Source: Monocercomonoides exilis
Taxonomy: Eukaryota > Preaxostyla > Oxymonadida > Polymastigidae
Assembly (NCBI GenBank): GCA_001643675.2
Contig: LSRY02000051.1
Span: forward strand, 374,501 to 438,500
Length of the DNA stretch: 64,000 bases
Direction: 5' to 3'
Part shown: piece after piece, positions 11,175-20,859 of the stretch
How the letters are laid out: every line of letters begins with the position of its first letter
Position numbering within the stretch: the stretch's first letter is position 1
Translations under genes and position numbers: made by a program
Notes under the pieces: model-generated
What the model was told of the DNA's origin: nothing
The model's database searches: none
The model's input: only the letters and a program-made list of their open reading frames with translations

Positions 11175-13317
11175 ATGCCTTCAACACTTGAAACCTTTGG
11201 CCTTTGCCTGTTTTTATTTTTATCCCACTTCATCCAAACGATTTCTTACAAACTTAATTTCTATTTCAATTGTGATTGACATTTATTCTCTTACGTTCCA
11301 ATCAACGGCTTTCTCTTCCAGCTCGTTCAAAACGTCATCAGGAGATCCTTTGTTTCTTTCTTCAACAATTCCGACACTTTTCTCTCTGCCTTTAATGCTT
11401 CTTTTCTCCACCAAACAAGTTCTTCATCAAATGCTGCTGTGGTTCACATTGGAACAGAATCTCAAAGAGCAAAACCTGTAAGATTGACTTCATTCGATTT
11501 AAACAGTTATCGCTTTGAATGATGCGAATGGAATAATTCAAATAGCGGAAGTGATCATGGAGGTGCTCTAAAAGTCAACTGCACAAATGCAAATCTCACA
11601 ATAACTTTTTGTTCATTTTACAATTGCTCTTGTACAGGTAATGGCCACGGCGGAGCATTATATTGTAATCGTTCGTTGAAGACTGACATTACAAAATCAA
11701 ATTTCACAAGTTGTTCGGCCACTCATGGAGGAGCAATTTGCATTGCTTATCCACAATCAAATTCTGTTTATTCATTCTCCGAAAACAGAGTGGAAAGTTG
11801 TAAAATAACAAGTTGGTGTGGAACCGGTTGGTATTTCTTGCTAAATGACTTGTCTGCATCTGGCCAATTTCTGTTCACAAAATGCAAGTGTATAGCAAAT
11901 ACTGGAAGTGATTGTGCTGGTTCTCTGTCATTTTTTAATCCTCCAGGAAATAAACCAAATCAATTCTCAATCAATGATTTTCAGTACATAAACAACAAAT
12001 TGACTGCCTCTTCCACATGGGGTGGGGCAGGTATTTAATTGGACGTCACTTATTCCTGGATGAGTGGTGCAAAATTCATCACTTTCTGCTTCTTCGATGG
12101 CAACACTGCCACAAATGGCAGAGGAAATGACGTGTTCTTTTACGGAAGTGATATTACCCAATCCCCATTCGAGAATTGTGGATCAACAACTCCAACAAAA
12201 AGAGTGTGGAATCAAGGAACAGCTGATAATACCGTGTTCAATGGCTGGCTCCCCCTCGTTGCCCAGAACAAAATCGTTGCCAGCAATGGAACTAATTCTG
12301 ATGCCTGTGGCAGACCCCAACAGACCCCATGCGCCACCATCGAGTATGCCCTCAACAGCTTCATTTCCCTCCTCCAAGACGCCTCCCTCACCCGCCTTTC
12401 CTCAATATTTGTTCCTCTTCAAACACTAACCTTCAGCGCCATTGACACAAAAATCACAGGAAATGGCACAACCGCCACCACCATCGCCTCCAGTGGCATT
12501 CCCCAACCACCAAACTCACATTCACAGTCATCACAATCAACATCATCTCTTTCCTCATTTTCATCATTTTCATCTGCATCTTCTTCACCAGATCCATCTG
12601 CCACTTCTGCCCTCTTCCAACAAACCCAGGGCTCCCTCACAGTCTCTGCCCTCGCCATCTCCCACAACTCCACAAATCCCATCACCCCCATCCTCTTCCA
12701 CCTCTCCCAAAACTCCCCTTCCCTCAAACTCAACACAACCACAATCACCGGAACAACCCCATCTTCATCATCAATCACAACTCCCCTCTTCTTCCTCACT
12801 GCTGGCTCCCTCGCCCTCAACCACACAACAATCACCAAACTCATCCTCAACAGCCACCCCCGCCAGCTGTGTCCTCTCCTCTGCCACCTCCCCTGCCCTC
12901 TCCTTCTCCCTCACCAACCGCACCATGGCAAATATCACCTCAGAACAGTTGAGCCAACAGACTGCCACCAATGGCGGGTGCATCTCATTCTCCTCATCTG
13001 CATATGTCAACCCGTTTTCGGTGAGCAACACCATCTTCTCCACCTGCTCTGTGAGCGAAAGGAAAACGGATATCGAGAAAATAAAGGAGGAAAAAATTGA
13101 AGAGAATGTGGGATGCTTCTGAAAACAGAAGCGAAGGTACAAAGAAGATTCGCTATTCTTTGAAAAGAAAAAGAACAGAAATATTGATAAGGATGAGTTT
13201 GAAAAGGAAGAAAGAAATGATAACGAAAATAAAGATGATTTACAAGATGAAAAGAACGAGAAAATTAAAGAGAAAGATCATTTTGAAATTATAAGATTAC
13301 GACAAAAAAGAGAATGA
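11175..13317 (+). pseudogene. Decayed beta-helix (pectin-lyase-like) surface protein
   Basis: Starting at ATG 11175 one frame encodes a signal-peptide-like N terminus (LCLFLFLSHFIQTISY) and then Cys/Gly-rich beta-helix turns of the type GGALYC and GGAICI. A D-A-C-G-R-P-Q-Q-T-P-C-A-T motif precedes a second helix block. The intact 3-kb-residue protein at 48.4-57.4 kb shows the matching ESNPCTTLESAVNH block, so the two are relatives. The frame has TGA after NCD, TGA after YRFE and TAA after GGAGI (12036-12038), and a 1-base shift near 12845. Coding resumes in another frame (LTNRTMANITSEQ), passes a TGA at 13120 and runs as a Lys/Glu-rich stretch to 13317. No transmembrane or kinase part remains. 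Decay by C-to-T changes explains most stops. Confidence 0.7.
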
Positions 13318-13677
13318 GTGAAAAAATGAAAGAAAATTAGGAAAATGAAAAAGGAAAAGGAAATAGACATACGATTCTGCAATTTTTCCATCACTATTCT
13401 ATGTTAATAGTGATGATTCATTCTGTATTATAAAACACTCGCATAAAACAAATTTGTTCATCAGAATTCATAGAATATCGTTGTATTCTTTTTATCATTT
13501 ATGCAAAATTGATAAAAATTATCTTCAAAGTGAATCATTCTTCACTTAAAACTCAAAACAAATAATTATTTCATTTTGTTGACAAATTATTTATTAAACA
13601 TTTATTTATTTTATGCTTATTTTCACGCTTCCGTAGAATAATCAAAATTTCATTTATGAAATTGTCAAAAAAGGTTT
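13318..13677. other. AT-rich spacer
   Basis: No ORF, RNA gene or repeat was recognised between the pseudogene and MITE copy 1. Confidence 0.5.
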
Positions 13678-13685
13678 GATTTTTC

Positions 13686-14079
13686 GGCATGATTTAAGAA
13701 AGGTGGGCAAAAAAATTTTATTGAAAAAATGGCAAAAAAGAGCACCCCTCCGGGTTCGAACCTTCGACTCACCAACTTGCAAGTTTGTTAGCAAGTCGCT
13801 GGTGCCGATCGGCTAGAGTGCTCTATTTTTCTATACTTTTCTTACACAAATATTTATAATAAAACCCTAACACTAAAAATTGATCAAAAAATGAACCACT
13901 TTTTTCGAGCGCAAACCCTAAAAAGAAGAGCGGGAACAAAACCCTAAGCCCAAGAACTGTTACGCTAACCCTACAACCTAAACCAAGCAACTAATACAGA
14001 GATTATTTTTGAATTTTAACCCTAAAAATATAATTATACTGGGTCAGATCAATTTTGCCCACCTTTCTTAAATATTGCC
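13686..14079. mobile_element. 394-bp MITE, copy 1, with 8-bp target-site duplication
   Basis: The element starts GGCATGATTTAAGAAAGG and ends in the reverse complement (CCTTTCTTAAATATTGCC). This gives 27-bp terminal inverted repeats (13686-13712 and 14053-14079) matching at 25 of 27 positions. It is flanked by a perfect 8-bp direct repeat GATTTTTC (13678-13685 and 14080-14087). Inside are a tRNA-like gene on the minus strand and five AACCCTA telomere-like motifs between 13860 and 14030. There is no transposase, so it is non-autonomous. An 8-bp duplication fits hAT or Merlin-type transposases; a Merlin-like relic lies 4.6 kb downstream. A second copy is at 20066-20454. Confidence 0.9.
13740..13823 (-). 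tRNA. tRNA-like gene inside MITE copy 1 (degenerate; anticodon not assignable)
   Basis: On the minus strand the ends pair as an acceptor stem (GAGCACT with GGTGCTC). A good Pol III A box (TAGCCGATCGG, 13805-13815) and B box (GGTTCGAACCC, 13752-13762) are correctly ordered. The middle forms a stem ACTTGC/GCAAGT with loop TAACAAACTT, too large for a normal anticodon loop. CTAACAA would read anticodon AAC if several bases were intronic. The T stem is mismatched outside the TTCGAAC loop. It may be a tRNA-derived Pol III module rather than a working tRNA. Confidence 0.45.
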
Positions 14080-14164
14080 GATTTTTCTTTTATTTACACT
14101 TTATTTTTGTGAGTGTTTTTTGTTTGTTTTATTATCATTTCCCACAATTATTATTAATTTGAAT

Positions 14165-14305
14165 GATCTTTTCTAATTTGAATTAGGATGGTGATTTTTA
14201 ATTTTTGGCCTTTTATTTGAATTGAGTGGTATTAATTCAAATTAATAGAGGCTTATTTAAAAAACCTCAATTAATTCAAATTTCGCAACTTAATCTGCAT
14301 TGTAT
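14165..14305 (-). repeat. Degenerate repeat copy, inverted partner of 10437-10580
   Basis: Contains the reverse complement of the 16-mer AGATACAATGCAGATT and repeated AATTCAAAT/ATTTGAATT motifs, in the order expected of an inverted copy of the block near 10.5 kb. It is strongly diverged, with no clear ends. Confidence 0.4.
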
Positions 14306-14416
14306 CTATTACAATTCTGACTAACAATTTCATTTGATTCAAAGTGATCTGATATTTCATTTACAAAAAGGGTTCTTGATCAACAAAAAAACATATCACG
14401 ATCATCACAAATCCAC

Positions 14417-17400
14417 ATGAGAAACGATACAAATTCGATGAGTAATTGTACATCTGACAGATCGGAAATGAGCAAGTGGACAGAAAATAGTGGAACTTTT
14501 GGTGATAAAGATGGAAGAACAGAGGCAATGCGACATATCATCAACACAAAAACTGAACCGCCTGAAGGGATGAGACATGACATTACTCTTGCAGATAATG
14601 ACGGATACACAATGGCCATGCTCTGGATCAAATATGTCAAAACAGAACCACCAGAGTGGATGAGACATGACAAAACAATTAAATGTGGTTCAGAAGAAAA
14701 GACAATAGACATGATATGGTTTGAATATGTGAAAACAGAGCCACCCAAGTGGATGAATTATGAAAATACAAAGAAAGACAAAAACGGAAGAACAGATGCA
14801 ATGAAATGGATTCAAGAGACAAAATCTGAACCACCAGAGTGGATGAGACACGATGTTTCTCTTGCTGATGAGGAAGGAAGAACAATGGCCATGCTCTGGA
14901 TTGAATATGTGAAGACAGAACCACCCAAGTGGATGAGGCACGATGTTACACTTGCTGATAAAAATGGAAGAGCAATGGCTATGATTTGGATAGAAAATGT
15001 TAAGATAGAACCACCTAAGTGGATGAGGCATGATAAAAAACTTTTTGATGACAAAGGAATGACAATGGCTATGTTGTGGATTCGATATGTCAATACGGAG
15101 CCACCAGAATGGATGAGACATGACAAAACAGTTGCTGATGAAGAAGGACAGACAATGGCCATGAATTGGATTGAATATGTAAAGACAGAACCACCAGAAT
15201 GGATGAGACACGGAATTAGTCTTGCTGATAAGGAAGGACAGACACTGGCCATGTATTGGATTGAATATGTCATGACAGAACCACCAGAATGGATGAGACA
15301 CGGAATTACATTAGGAATTGGAGAAAGGGGAACAATGGCTATGATGTGGATTGAATTTGTGAAAACAGAACCACTAGAATGGATGAGACACGGAATTAGT
15401 CTTGCTGATAAGGAAGGACAGACACTGGCCATGTATTGGATTGAATACGTCATGACAGAACCTCCGGAATGGATGAGACACGATGTTTCTCTTGCTGATA
15501 AGGAAGGACAGACAATGGCTATGCACTGGATTGTATATGTGAAAACAGAACCTCCGGAATGGATGAGACATGAGAAAACACTTGCAAATGAGAAAGGAAT
15601 AACAATGGCCATGTTATGGATTGCAAATGTGAAGATAGAACCTCCAGAATGGATGAATTATGATAATATGCTTCGTGATGATAATGGAAAAACAGAAGCA
15701 ATGCGTTGGATTGTTTTGAATAAAACTGAACCACCCAAGTGGATGAGACATGATATTACTCTTGCAGATAATGACGGATGGACAATGGCCATGTTGTGGA
15801 TTCAAGGAATCCAAACAGAACCGCCAGAATGGATGAGACATGACAATGAACTTGCCAATAAGAACGGAGAAACAATGTGCATGCGTTGGATAAAGGAAGT
15901 GAAGACAGAACCTCCAGAATGGATGAGACATGGAATTTCAATTAAAGGAGGATTTAGGGAACGAACAATGGCCATGCATTGGATTGAAAATGTGAAGACA
16001 GAACCTCCAGAATGGATGAGACATAATATCATGTTTCGTGATAATTATGAAAAATCAATGGCCATGCTCTGGATTGAAAATGTTAAAACAGAACCACCCA
16101 AGTGGATGAGACATGATATTACTCTTGCAGATAATGACGGATGGACAATGGCCATGTTGTGGATTCAAGGAATCCAAACAGAACCGCCAGAATGGATGAG
16201 ACATGATATTACTCTTGCAGATAATGACGGATGGACAATGGCTATGATTTGGATTAAATATGTGAAGACAGAGCCACCAGAATGGATGAGACACGATATC
16301 ACACTTTGCAGCAATAACGGACAGACAATGACCATGCTATGGATTGAATATGTGAAGACAGAACCTCCGGAATGGATGAGACACGGAATTACTCTTGCTG
16401 ATAAGGAAGGACAGACACTGGCCATGTATTGGATTGAAAATGTCAATACGGAGCCACCAGAATGGATGAGACACGGCAAAACAGTTGCTGATAGCAGAGG
16501 AAGAACAATGGCTATGCACTGGATTGTATATGTGAAAACAGAACCACCAGAATGGATGAGACACGGAATTAATCTTGTTGACGACAAAGGAATAACAATG
16601 GCCATGTTATGGATTGCAAATGTGAAGATAGAACCACCAGAATGGATGAGGCACGATATCACACTTTGCAGCAATAAAGGATGGACAATGGCCATGCTCT
16701 GGATCGAATGCTTCAAGAAAGTCATACCAGAGTGGATGATACGTGACAAAAAATTAACTGATGAAAGCGGAACAATGGCCATATTTTGGATAAAATATGT
16801 GAAGACAGAGCCACCAGAATGGATGAGACATGATATTACTCTTGCAGATAATGACGGATGGACAATGGCTATGATTTGGATTAAATATGTGAAGACAGAG
16901 CCACCAGAATGGATGAGACACGATATCACACTTTGCAGCAATAACGGACAGACAATGACCATGCTATGGATTGAATATGTGAAGACAGAACCTCCGGAAT
17001 GGATGAGACACGGAATTAGTCTTGCTGATAAGGAAGGACAGACACTGGCCATGTATTGGATTAAATATGTGAAGACAGAACCACCAGAATGGATGAGACA
17101 TAATATTACAATTAAAGGAGGATTTTGGGAACGAACAATGGCCATGGATTGGATTGAATACGTCAAGACAGAACCACCTAAGTGGATGAGACACGATATC
17201 ACACTTTGCAGCAGTAACGGACAGACACTGGCCATGCATTGGATTGAATACGTCATGACAGAACCACCAGAATGGATGAGACATAATATTACACTTGGAA
17301 AAGGAAGATGCGGCACAATGGCCATGTTCTGGATCAAATATGTCAATGCAGAACCACCAGAATGGATGAGACACGATATTACAATTAAAGATGGTGGGGG

Positions 17401-17833
17401 AGAAAAGACGATGGCCATGCTCTGGATTGAATACATCAAGACAGAACCACCCAAGTGGATGAGGCACGATGTTACACTTGCTGATAAAAATGGAAGAACA
17501 ATGGCTATGATTTGGATAGAAAATGTTAAGATAGAACCACCTAAGTGGATGAGACACGATGTTTCTCTTGCTAATAAACATGGTGAAACAATGGCCATGT
17601 CCTGGAAAATATTGGTCATGACAGAGCCACCCAAGTGGATGAATTATGAAAATACAAAGAAAGACAAAAACGGAAGAACAGATGCAATGAAATGGATTCA
17701 AGAGACAAAATCTGAACCACCAGAGTGGATGAGACACGATGTTTCTCTTGCTGATGAGGAAGGAAGAACAATGGCCATGCTCTGGATTGAATATGTGAAG
17801 ACAGATCCACCAGAATGGATGAAGACAGATTAA
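14417..17833 (+). CDS. Protein of ~37 tandem 30-residue ankyrin-like repeats
   Basis: Single exon, 1,138 residues. After about 25 residues the protein is a tandem array with consensus TEPPEWMRHD-ITLADNDGWT-MAMLWIEYVK (30 residues, 90 bp). Invariant features are PPEWM, a D.G.T turn and MAM.WI. The turn plus helix pattern resembles degenerate ankyrin repeats of the 'T.AM..A....PP.EW.HD' kind seen in other anaerobic protists, so a protein-binding solenoid is likely; partner unknown. No signal peptide or membrane segment. Neighbouring repeats differ while distant blocks are nearly identical in DNA: 14747-14918 with 17629-17802, 15739-15843 with 16099-16203, and 16201-16330 with 16825-16955. This implies recent internal duplication or conversion. 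The frame is fully intact, unlike its decayed neighbours. Long antisense frames are mirror artefacts of the repeat. Confidence 0.85.
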   Translation: MRNDTNSMSNCTSDRSEMSKWTENSGTFGDKDGRTEAMRHIINTKTEPPEGMRHDITLADNDGYTMAMLWIKYVKTEPPEWMRHDKTIKCGSEEKTIDMIWFEYVKTEPPKWMNYENTKKDKNGRTDAMKWIQETKSEPPEWMRHDVSLADEEGRTMAMLWIEYVKTEPPKWMRHDVTLADKNGRAMAMIWIENVKIEPPKWMRHDKKLFDDKGMTMAMLWIRYVNTEPPEWMRHDKTVADEEGQTMAMNWIEYVKTEPPEWMRHGISLADKEGQTLAMYWIEYVMTEPPEWMRHGITLGIGERGTMAMMWIEFVKTEPLEWMRHGISLADKEGQTLAMYWIEYVMTEPPEWMRHDVSLADKEGQTMAMHWIVYVKTEPPEWMRHEKTLANEKGITMAMLWIANVKIEPPEWMNYDNMLRDDNGKTEAMRWIVLNKTEPPKWMRHDITLADNDGWTMAMLWIQGIQTEPPEWMRHDNELANKNGETMCMRWIKEVKTEPPEWMRHGISIKGGFRERTMAMHWIENVKTEPPEWMRHNIMFRDNYEKSMAMLWIENVKTEPPKWMRHDITLADNDGWTMAMLWIQGIQTEPPEWMRHDITLADNDGWTMAMIWIKYVKTEPPEWMRHDITLCSNNGQTMTMLWIEYVKTEPPEWMRHGITLADKEGQTLAMYWIENVNTEPPEWMRHGKTVADSRGRTMAMHWIVYVKTEPPEWMRHGINLVDDKGITMAMLWIANVKIEPPEWMRHDITLCSNKGWTMAMLWIECFKKVIPEWMIRDKKLTDESGTMAIFWIKYVKTEPPEWMRHDITLADNDGWTMAMIWIKYVKTEPPEWMRHDITLCSNNGQTMTMLWIEYVKTEPPEWMRHGISLADKEGQTLAMYWIKYVKTEPPEWMRHNITIKGGFWERTMAMDWIEYVKTEPPKWMRHDITLCSSNGQTLAMHWIEYVMTEPPEWMRHNITLGKGRCGTMAMFWIKYVNAEPPEWMRHDITIKDGGGEKTMAMLWIEYIKTEPPKWMRHDVTLADKNGRTMAMIWIENVKIEPPKWMRHDVSLANKHGETMAMSWKILVMTEPPKWMNYENTKKDKNGRTDAMKWIQETKSEPPEWMRHDVSLADEEGRTMAMLWIEYVKTDPPEWMKTD

Positions 17834-18644
17834 TTTCACATAATTGCAAAAGAGTGTTTCGTTGGAAGTGAAATTCGTTTCTTGAACTTCAACGAATCAA
17901 CATTTCACTGTGTGTCTGAACAAAAACCTTTGTCATTCATGAGATGAAATGTTTGATGTTGGAATGTTCTTTCTTTCTTTTATGAATTGATTTTTACTTT
18001 TTCGATGGAAATTTGGACATGCTTCAAAAATTATTCATTTTTGAACCTCTCCTTTTGTCTTTTCATTGCTTTGATATTTTCTGTCCAAATGTGCGAATCA
18101 TTTCACTTTTCGAATTTTTAATTTCTCAGATTCATCAAATTTGTTGATTTTCTTTTTCATTGTAATATCCACATGCACAAGTTGATTAATTCAGATGAAG
18201 TATTATTTTTTTTCCATTCATTGCCATTCATTTCAGTTTCACAATAATAACTGATATCGTAAAATCCATTTTTTCTTTCAAAAAAAACAGTCAAGAAATC
18301 AGAAGAAATGAAAGAAGCGAGATGATAGGTTGAGAATTAATAAGGATTAACAATCTTCAACAAAATATTATTTTGAGTGTTTGACAAGGTTGATGAGAAA
18401 GAAGAGATAAGGAAGAGATTACCATCCATCCCATCAACTTCAACAGCAAAATCAGAATTTAACATTTGTTCAATCGCTTGGCATAAACATACAAAACGCG
18501 TACCAAATTTTTTCACCTAATAACAACAACAGAAGTTCCATTTGATGATTCCGTTAATATTCAGTACGAAACATCTTGCGAAAAGAAATGTGCATGAAAA
18601 AAGAACAAAATTTTTTTCAAAAAAAATTCATGAAAAAATATCAT
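17834..18644. other. AT-rich intergenic DNA
   Basis: No convincing ORF, RNA gene or repeat was found. A short + frame at 18542-18751 is antisense to the end of the transposase relic. Confidence 0.5.
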
Positions 18645-19833
18645 TTATGGTTCAAATTCCGAAGAATCTTCTCCTGTTCCAGCTCCAAATGGATACGAAT
18701 CCTCGCTTTCTGATTTTAAAAGTTCTTCTTCAGTATTTTCTTCATCTGTAATTCCAAAAATGTCATTCATATCAGGAATTTCTTCGTTTTTATTAACTTC
18801 ATCATCGTCAATTTCCAATTCAAATTCATCTTCAGATCGAAAATTGATAACTTTTTCTATGAATTCTCCGAAGGAAATTTAACCTGATCTTTTCACAATG
18901 AATGTCGCAAGCACTCCAGGAATATATCGCTTTCTCACTCCATATCAAGGGAAAAAAGATCGCAAATGTGCCCACATTCCTTCGATAGTGTTCGTGTTGG
19001 CTTTCGTAACAGGATCGACGTAATGACGTTTAGGCAAACGGTTTGGTGTGTGTAACCAATTTCTCCTTAGCAAGTGTAAGCTTTCCACTCGTCGCTGATT
19101 ATTGTTGATCCTTCTTTGATTCTGTTTTTAATTATATGGATTAGTGTCTCTTTTTTCCGATTTGGCACAATGACCATTTAATTATTTCCTAATTCTTCTT
19201 CACCTTTTCGTTCGATAGCTCCAAATATCCACATCAATTTTTTCTGCTTTCCTTATTCGAAAAATAGTTTTATTCAAGGCAAATAAATTTATATTTATGT
19301 CAACAAAATAAATATATGATGTTAAAACCTTTTTTGTATTTCCGTCTCCTCCATGCAGCTTCATCAATTACCTCTATTTAACCAGCCCCTCCAATTTTTT
19401 CATTTCTGTAATTTAAGTTATTTTATGCAGTCGACCTTGATATTCCTGTCTAGTATCTAATCGTCATTTGAGATTCATTTAGCATCATGCCAATTTGCAA
19501 ATCTTTGATTTCCAGCCAAAACATCAAAAGAATCATCATCACAGTAGAAATAAGCAATTTTGAAGACCCCAGAGTCGTATTTTTTAAGCAGGAAACACTT
19601 TGCTTGCACAATGAACACTTCAAAAAACTTGAATGTCCCCTTCCTTTACAGATATATTTGACTTTTTTGCAGTGTTGACAAACTTCAAATACCTTCGGAA
19701 AATACTGTTGTATCCATTTCCAAGATGATTCATCAGATGAAAATGTCTCATACAGTGAATGGCACACCTTTTTGAAAGGTTTTTTGCAAAAATTCAAATT
19801 TTTGATCGATAAAAATTTTGTGATCAAACCCAT
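18645..19833 (-). pseudogene. Dead ISXO2/Merlin-type DDE transposase
   Basis: From ATG 19833 the minus strand encodes a zinc-ribbon-like N terminus (C-x2-C, then C-x2-C, followed by NTTLGSSKL). It continues with a helix-turn-helix region, IEVIDEAAW (first catalytic Asp region), LMWIFGAIERKGEE, GSTIISDEWKAY (second Asp) and HYVDPVTKANTNTIEGMW (third acidic site). This order is diagnostic of the DDE_Tnp_IS1595/ISXO2 domain used by Merlin transposons. An ~80-nt GT-AG intron fits between KYKKG and KQKKL, which implies eukaryotic residence. In-frame stops follow TIRY (TAG), GGAG (TAA), GNN (TAA), YTC (TAA), SFFP (TGA) and KRSG (TAA). There is a 1-base shift before HYVDP. An acidic C-terminal tail ends at TAA 18645. 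Terminal inverted repeats were not found. Confidence 0.8.
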
Positions 19834-20065
19834 TTTTTATGTGATTTTTTGATAAAAATTATATTTTTAATTTTGTCCAGAGGATGCAAAGCGCAGACAA
19901 AGAACATAATATTCTCAAACCTAATAAGCAATAGATTTCGAAAATGATTGAAAGAATCAAAAATATTAGGTATGCTTATTCTATGCTTATGCACCGTTCT
20001 ATCTTGTATTGGCTTTTAGACAAGAAAACACAGAGAAAAGCAGAAATTTGTTATTTTCAAAATTG

Positions 20066-20454
20066 GGCATGATTTAAGAAAGGTGGGCAAAATATTTTTA
20101 TAAAAAAAATGGCAAAAAAGAGCACCCCTCCGGGTTCGAACCTTCGACTCACCAACTTGCAAGTTTGTTAGCAAGTAGCTGGTTCCGATCGTTTAGAGTG
20201 CTCTATTTTTCTAAACTTTTCTCACACAATTATTAATAACAAAACCCAAACCCTATAAATCCAATAAAGATCAAGTTTTTTCAAGAGCAAACACTAAAAG
20301 GAATAGCGGGAACAAAACCCTAAGCCCAAGAACTGTTACGCTAACCCTTCAACCTAAACCAAGCAATTAATACAGAGATTATTTTAGAATTTTGACCCAA
20401 AAATATAATAATACTGGGTCAGATCAATTTTGCCCACCTTTCTTAAATATTGCC
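20066..20454. mobile_element. 389-bp MITE, copy 2
   Basis: Same terminal inverted repeats as copy 1 (20066-20092 and 20428-20454), same internal order and high identity throughout, so both derive from one family. The flanks (CAAAATTG on the left, TATATCTC on the right) do not match, so the target duplication has been lost or the ends recombined. The internal CCCTAA-like motifs are more degenerate than in copy 1. Confidence 0.88.
20120..20203 (-). tRNA. tRNA-like gene inside MITE copy 2 (A box degraded)
   Basis: Same 84-bp layout as copy 1, with acceptor-like ends and the B box GGTTCGAACCC intact. The A box reads TAAACGATCGG, having lost the conserved GC of TRGC. Differences from copy 1 cluster in the D-arm half; the B-box half and the extended central hairpin are unchanged. 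Probably not a functional tRNA. Confidence 0.35.
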
Positions 20455-20859
20455 TATATCTCTGTGTACAAATGAGGAAATTTGATCTTGAAATGATGAA
20501 CGTGTTGTGTTAATCTTCCATATGTATTTATTTTCTTTTTTGTTTGTTTTTAAAACTGAATAAGAATTTTTTATTTTTTGTGACTTTGTTGATCGTTTTC
20601 TAAAACAGTTACACTTTTGCTTAAAGAAAAAATGGAAAGAAGTTGACATTAAAAGAATGATTAAGCTTTTTCAATATTATTGGTTATAAGTTATTATGAT
20701 TCTTAATAAATGAAAATATGATTATTTTTATAGAAAATCCAATATTTCTCACTTTGAAGTTGCACGATTTTCGAGCAGAAATGGAAAAACAAGGAAATGA
20801 TGGACAGTTTTGGGATGAGTATAGAAGAACTGAGCTTCTTTGAAGTATGAAATTTTAAA

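Noticed and set aside
13686-14079. Classification of the repeat as a tRNA-derived SINE
   Set aside because: It has terminal inverted repeats at both ends and a fixed 8-bp duplication, and no 3' poly-A or simple-repeat tail, so a DNA-transposon MITE fits better.
16165-17634. 489-residue antisense frame across the 30-residue-repeat gene
   Set aside because: It mirrors the 90-bp coding repeat; all three antisense frames are open and repetitive, and the sense protein has the sensible composition.
14417-17833. CRISPR-like regular repeats
   Set aside because: The 90-bp periodicity is a coding repeat with variation throughout and no constant repeat/unique spacer alternation; the host is eukaryotic.
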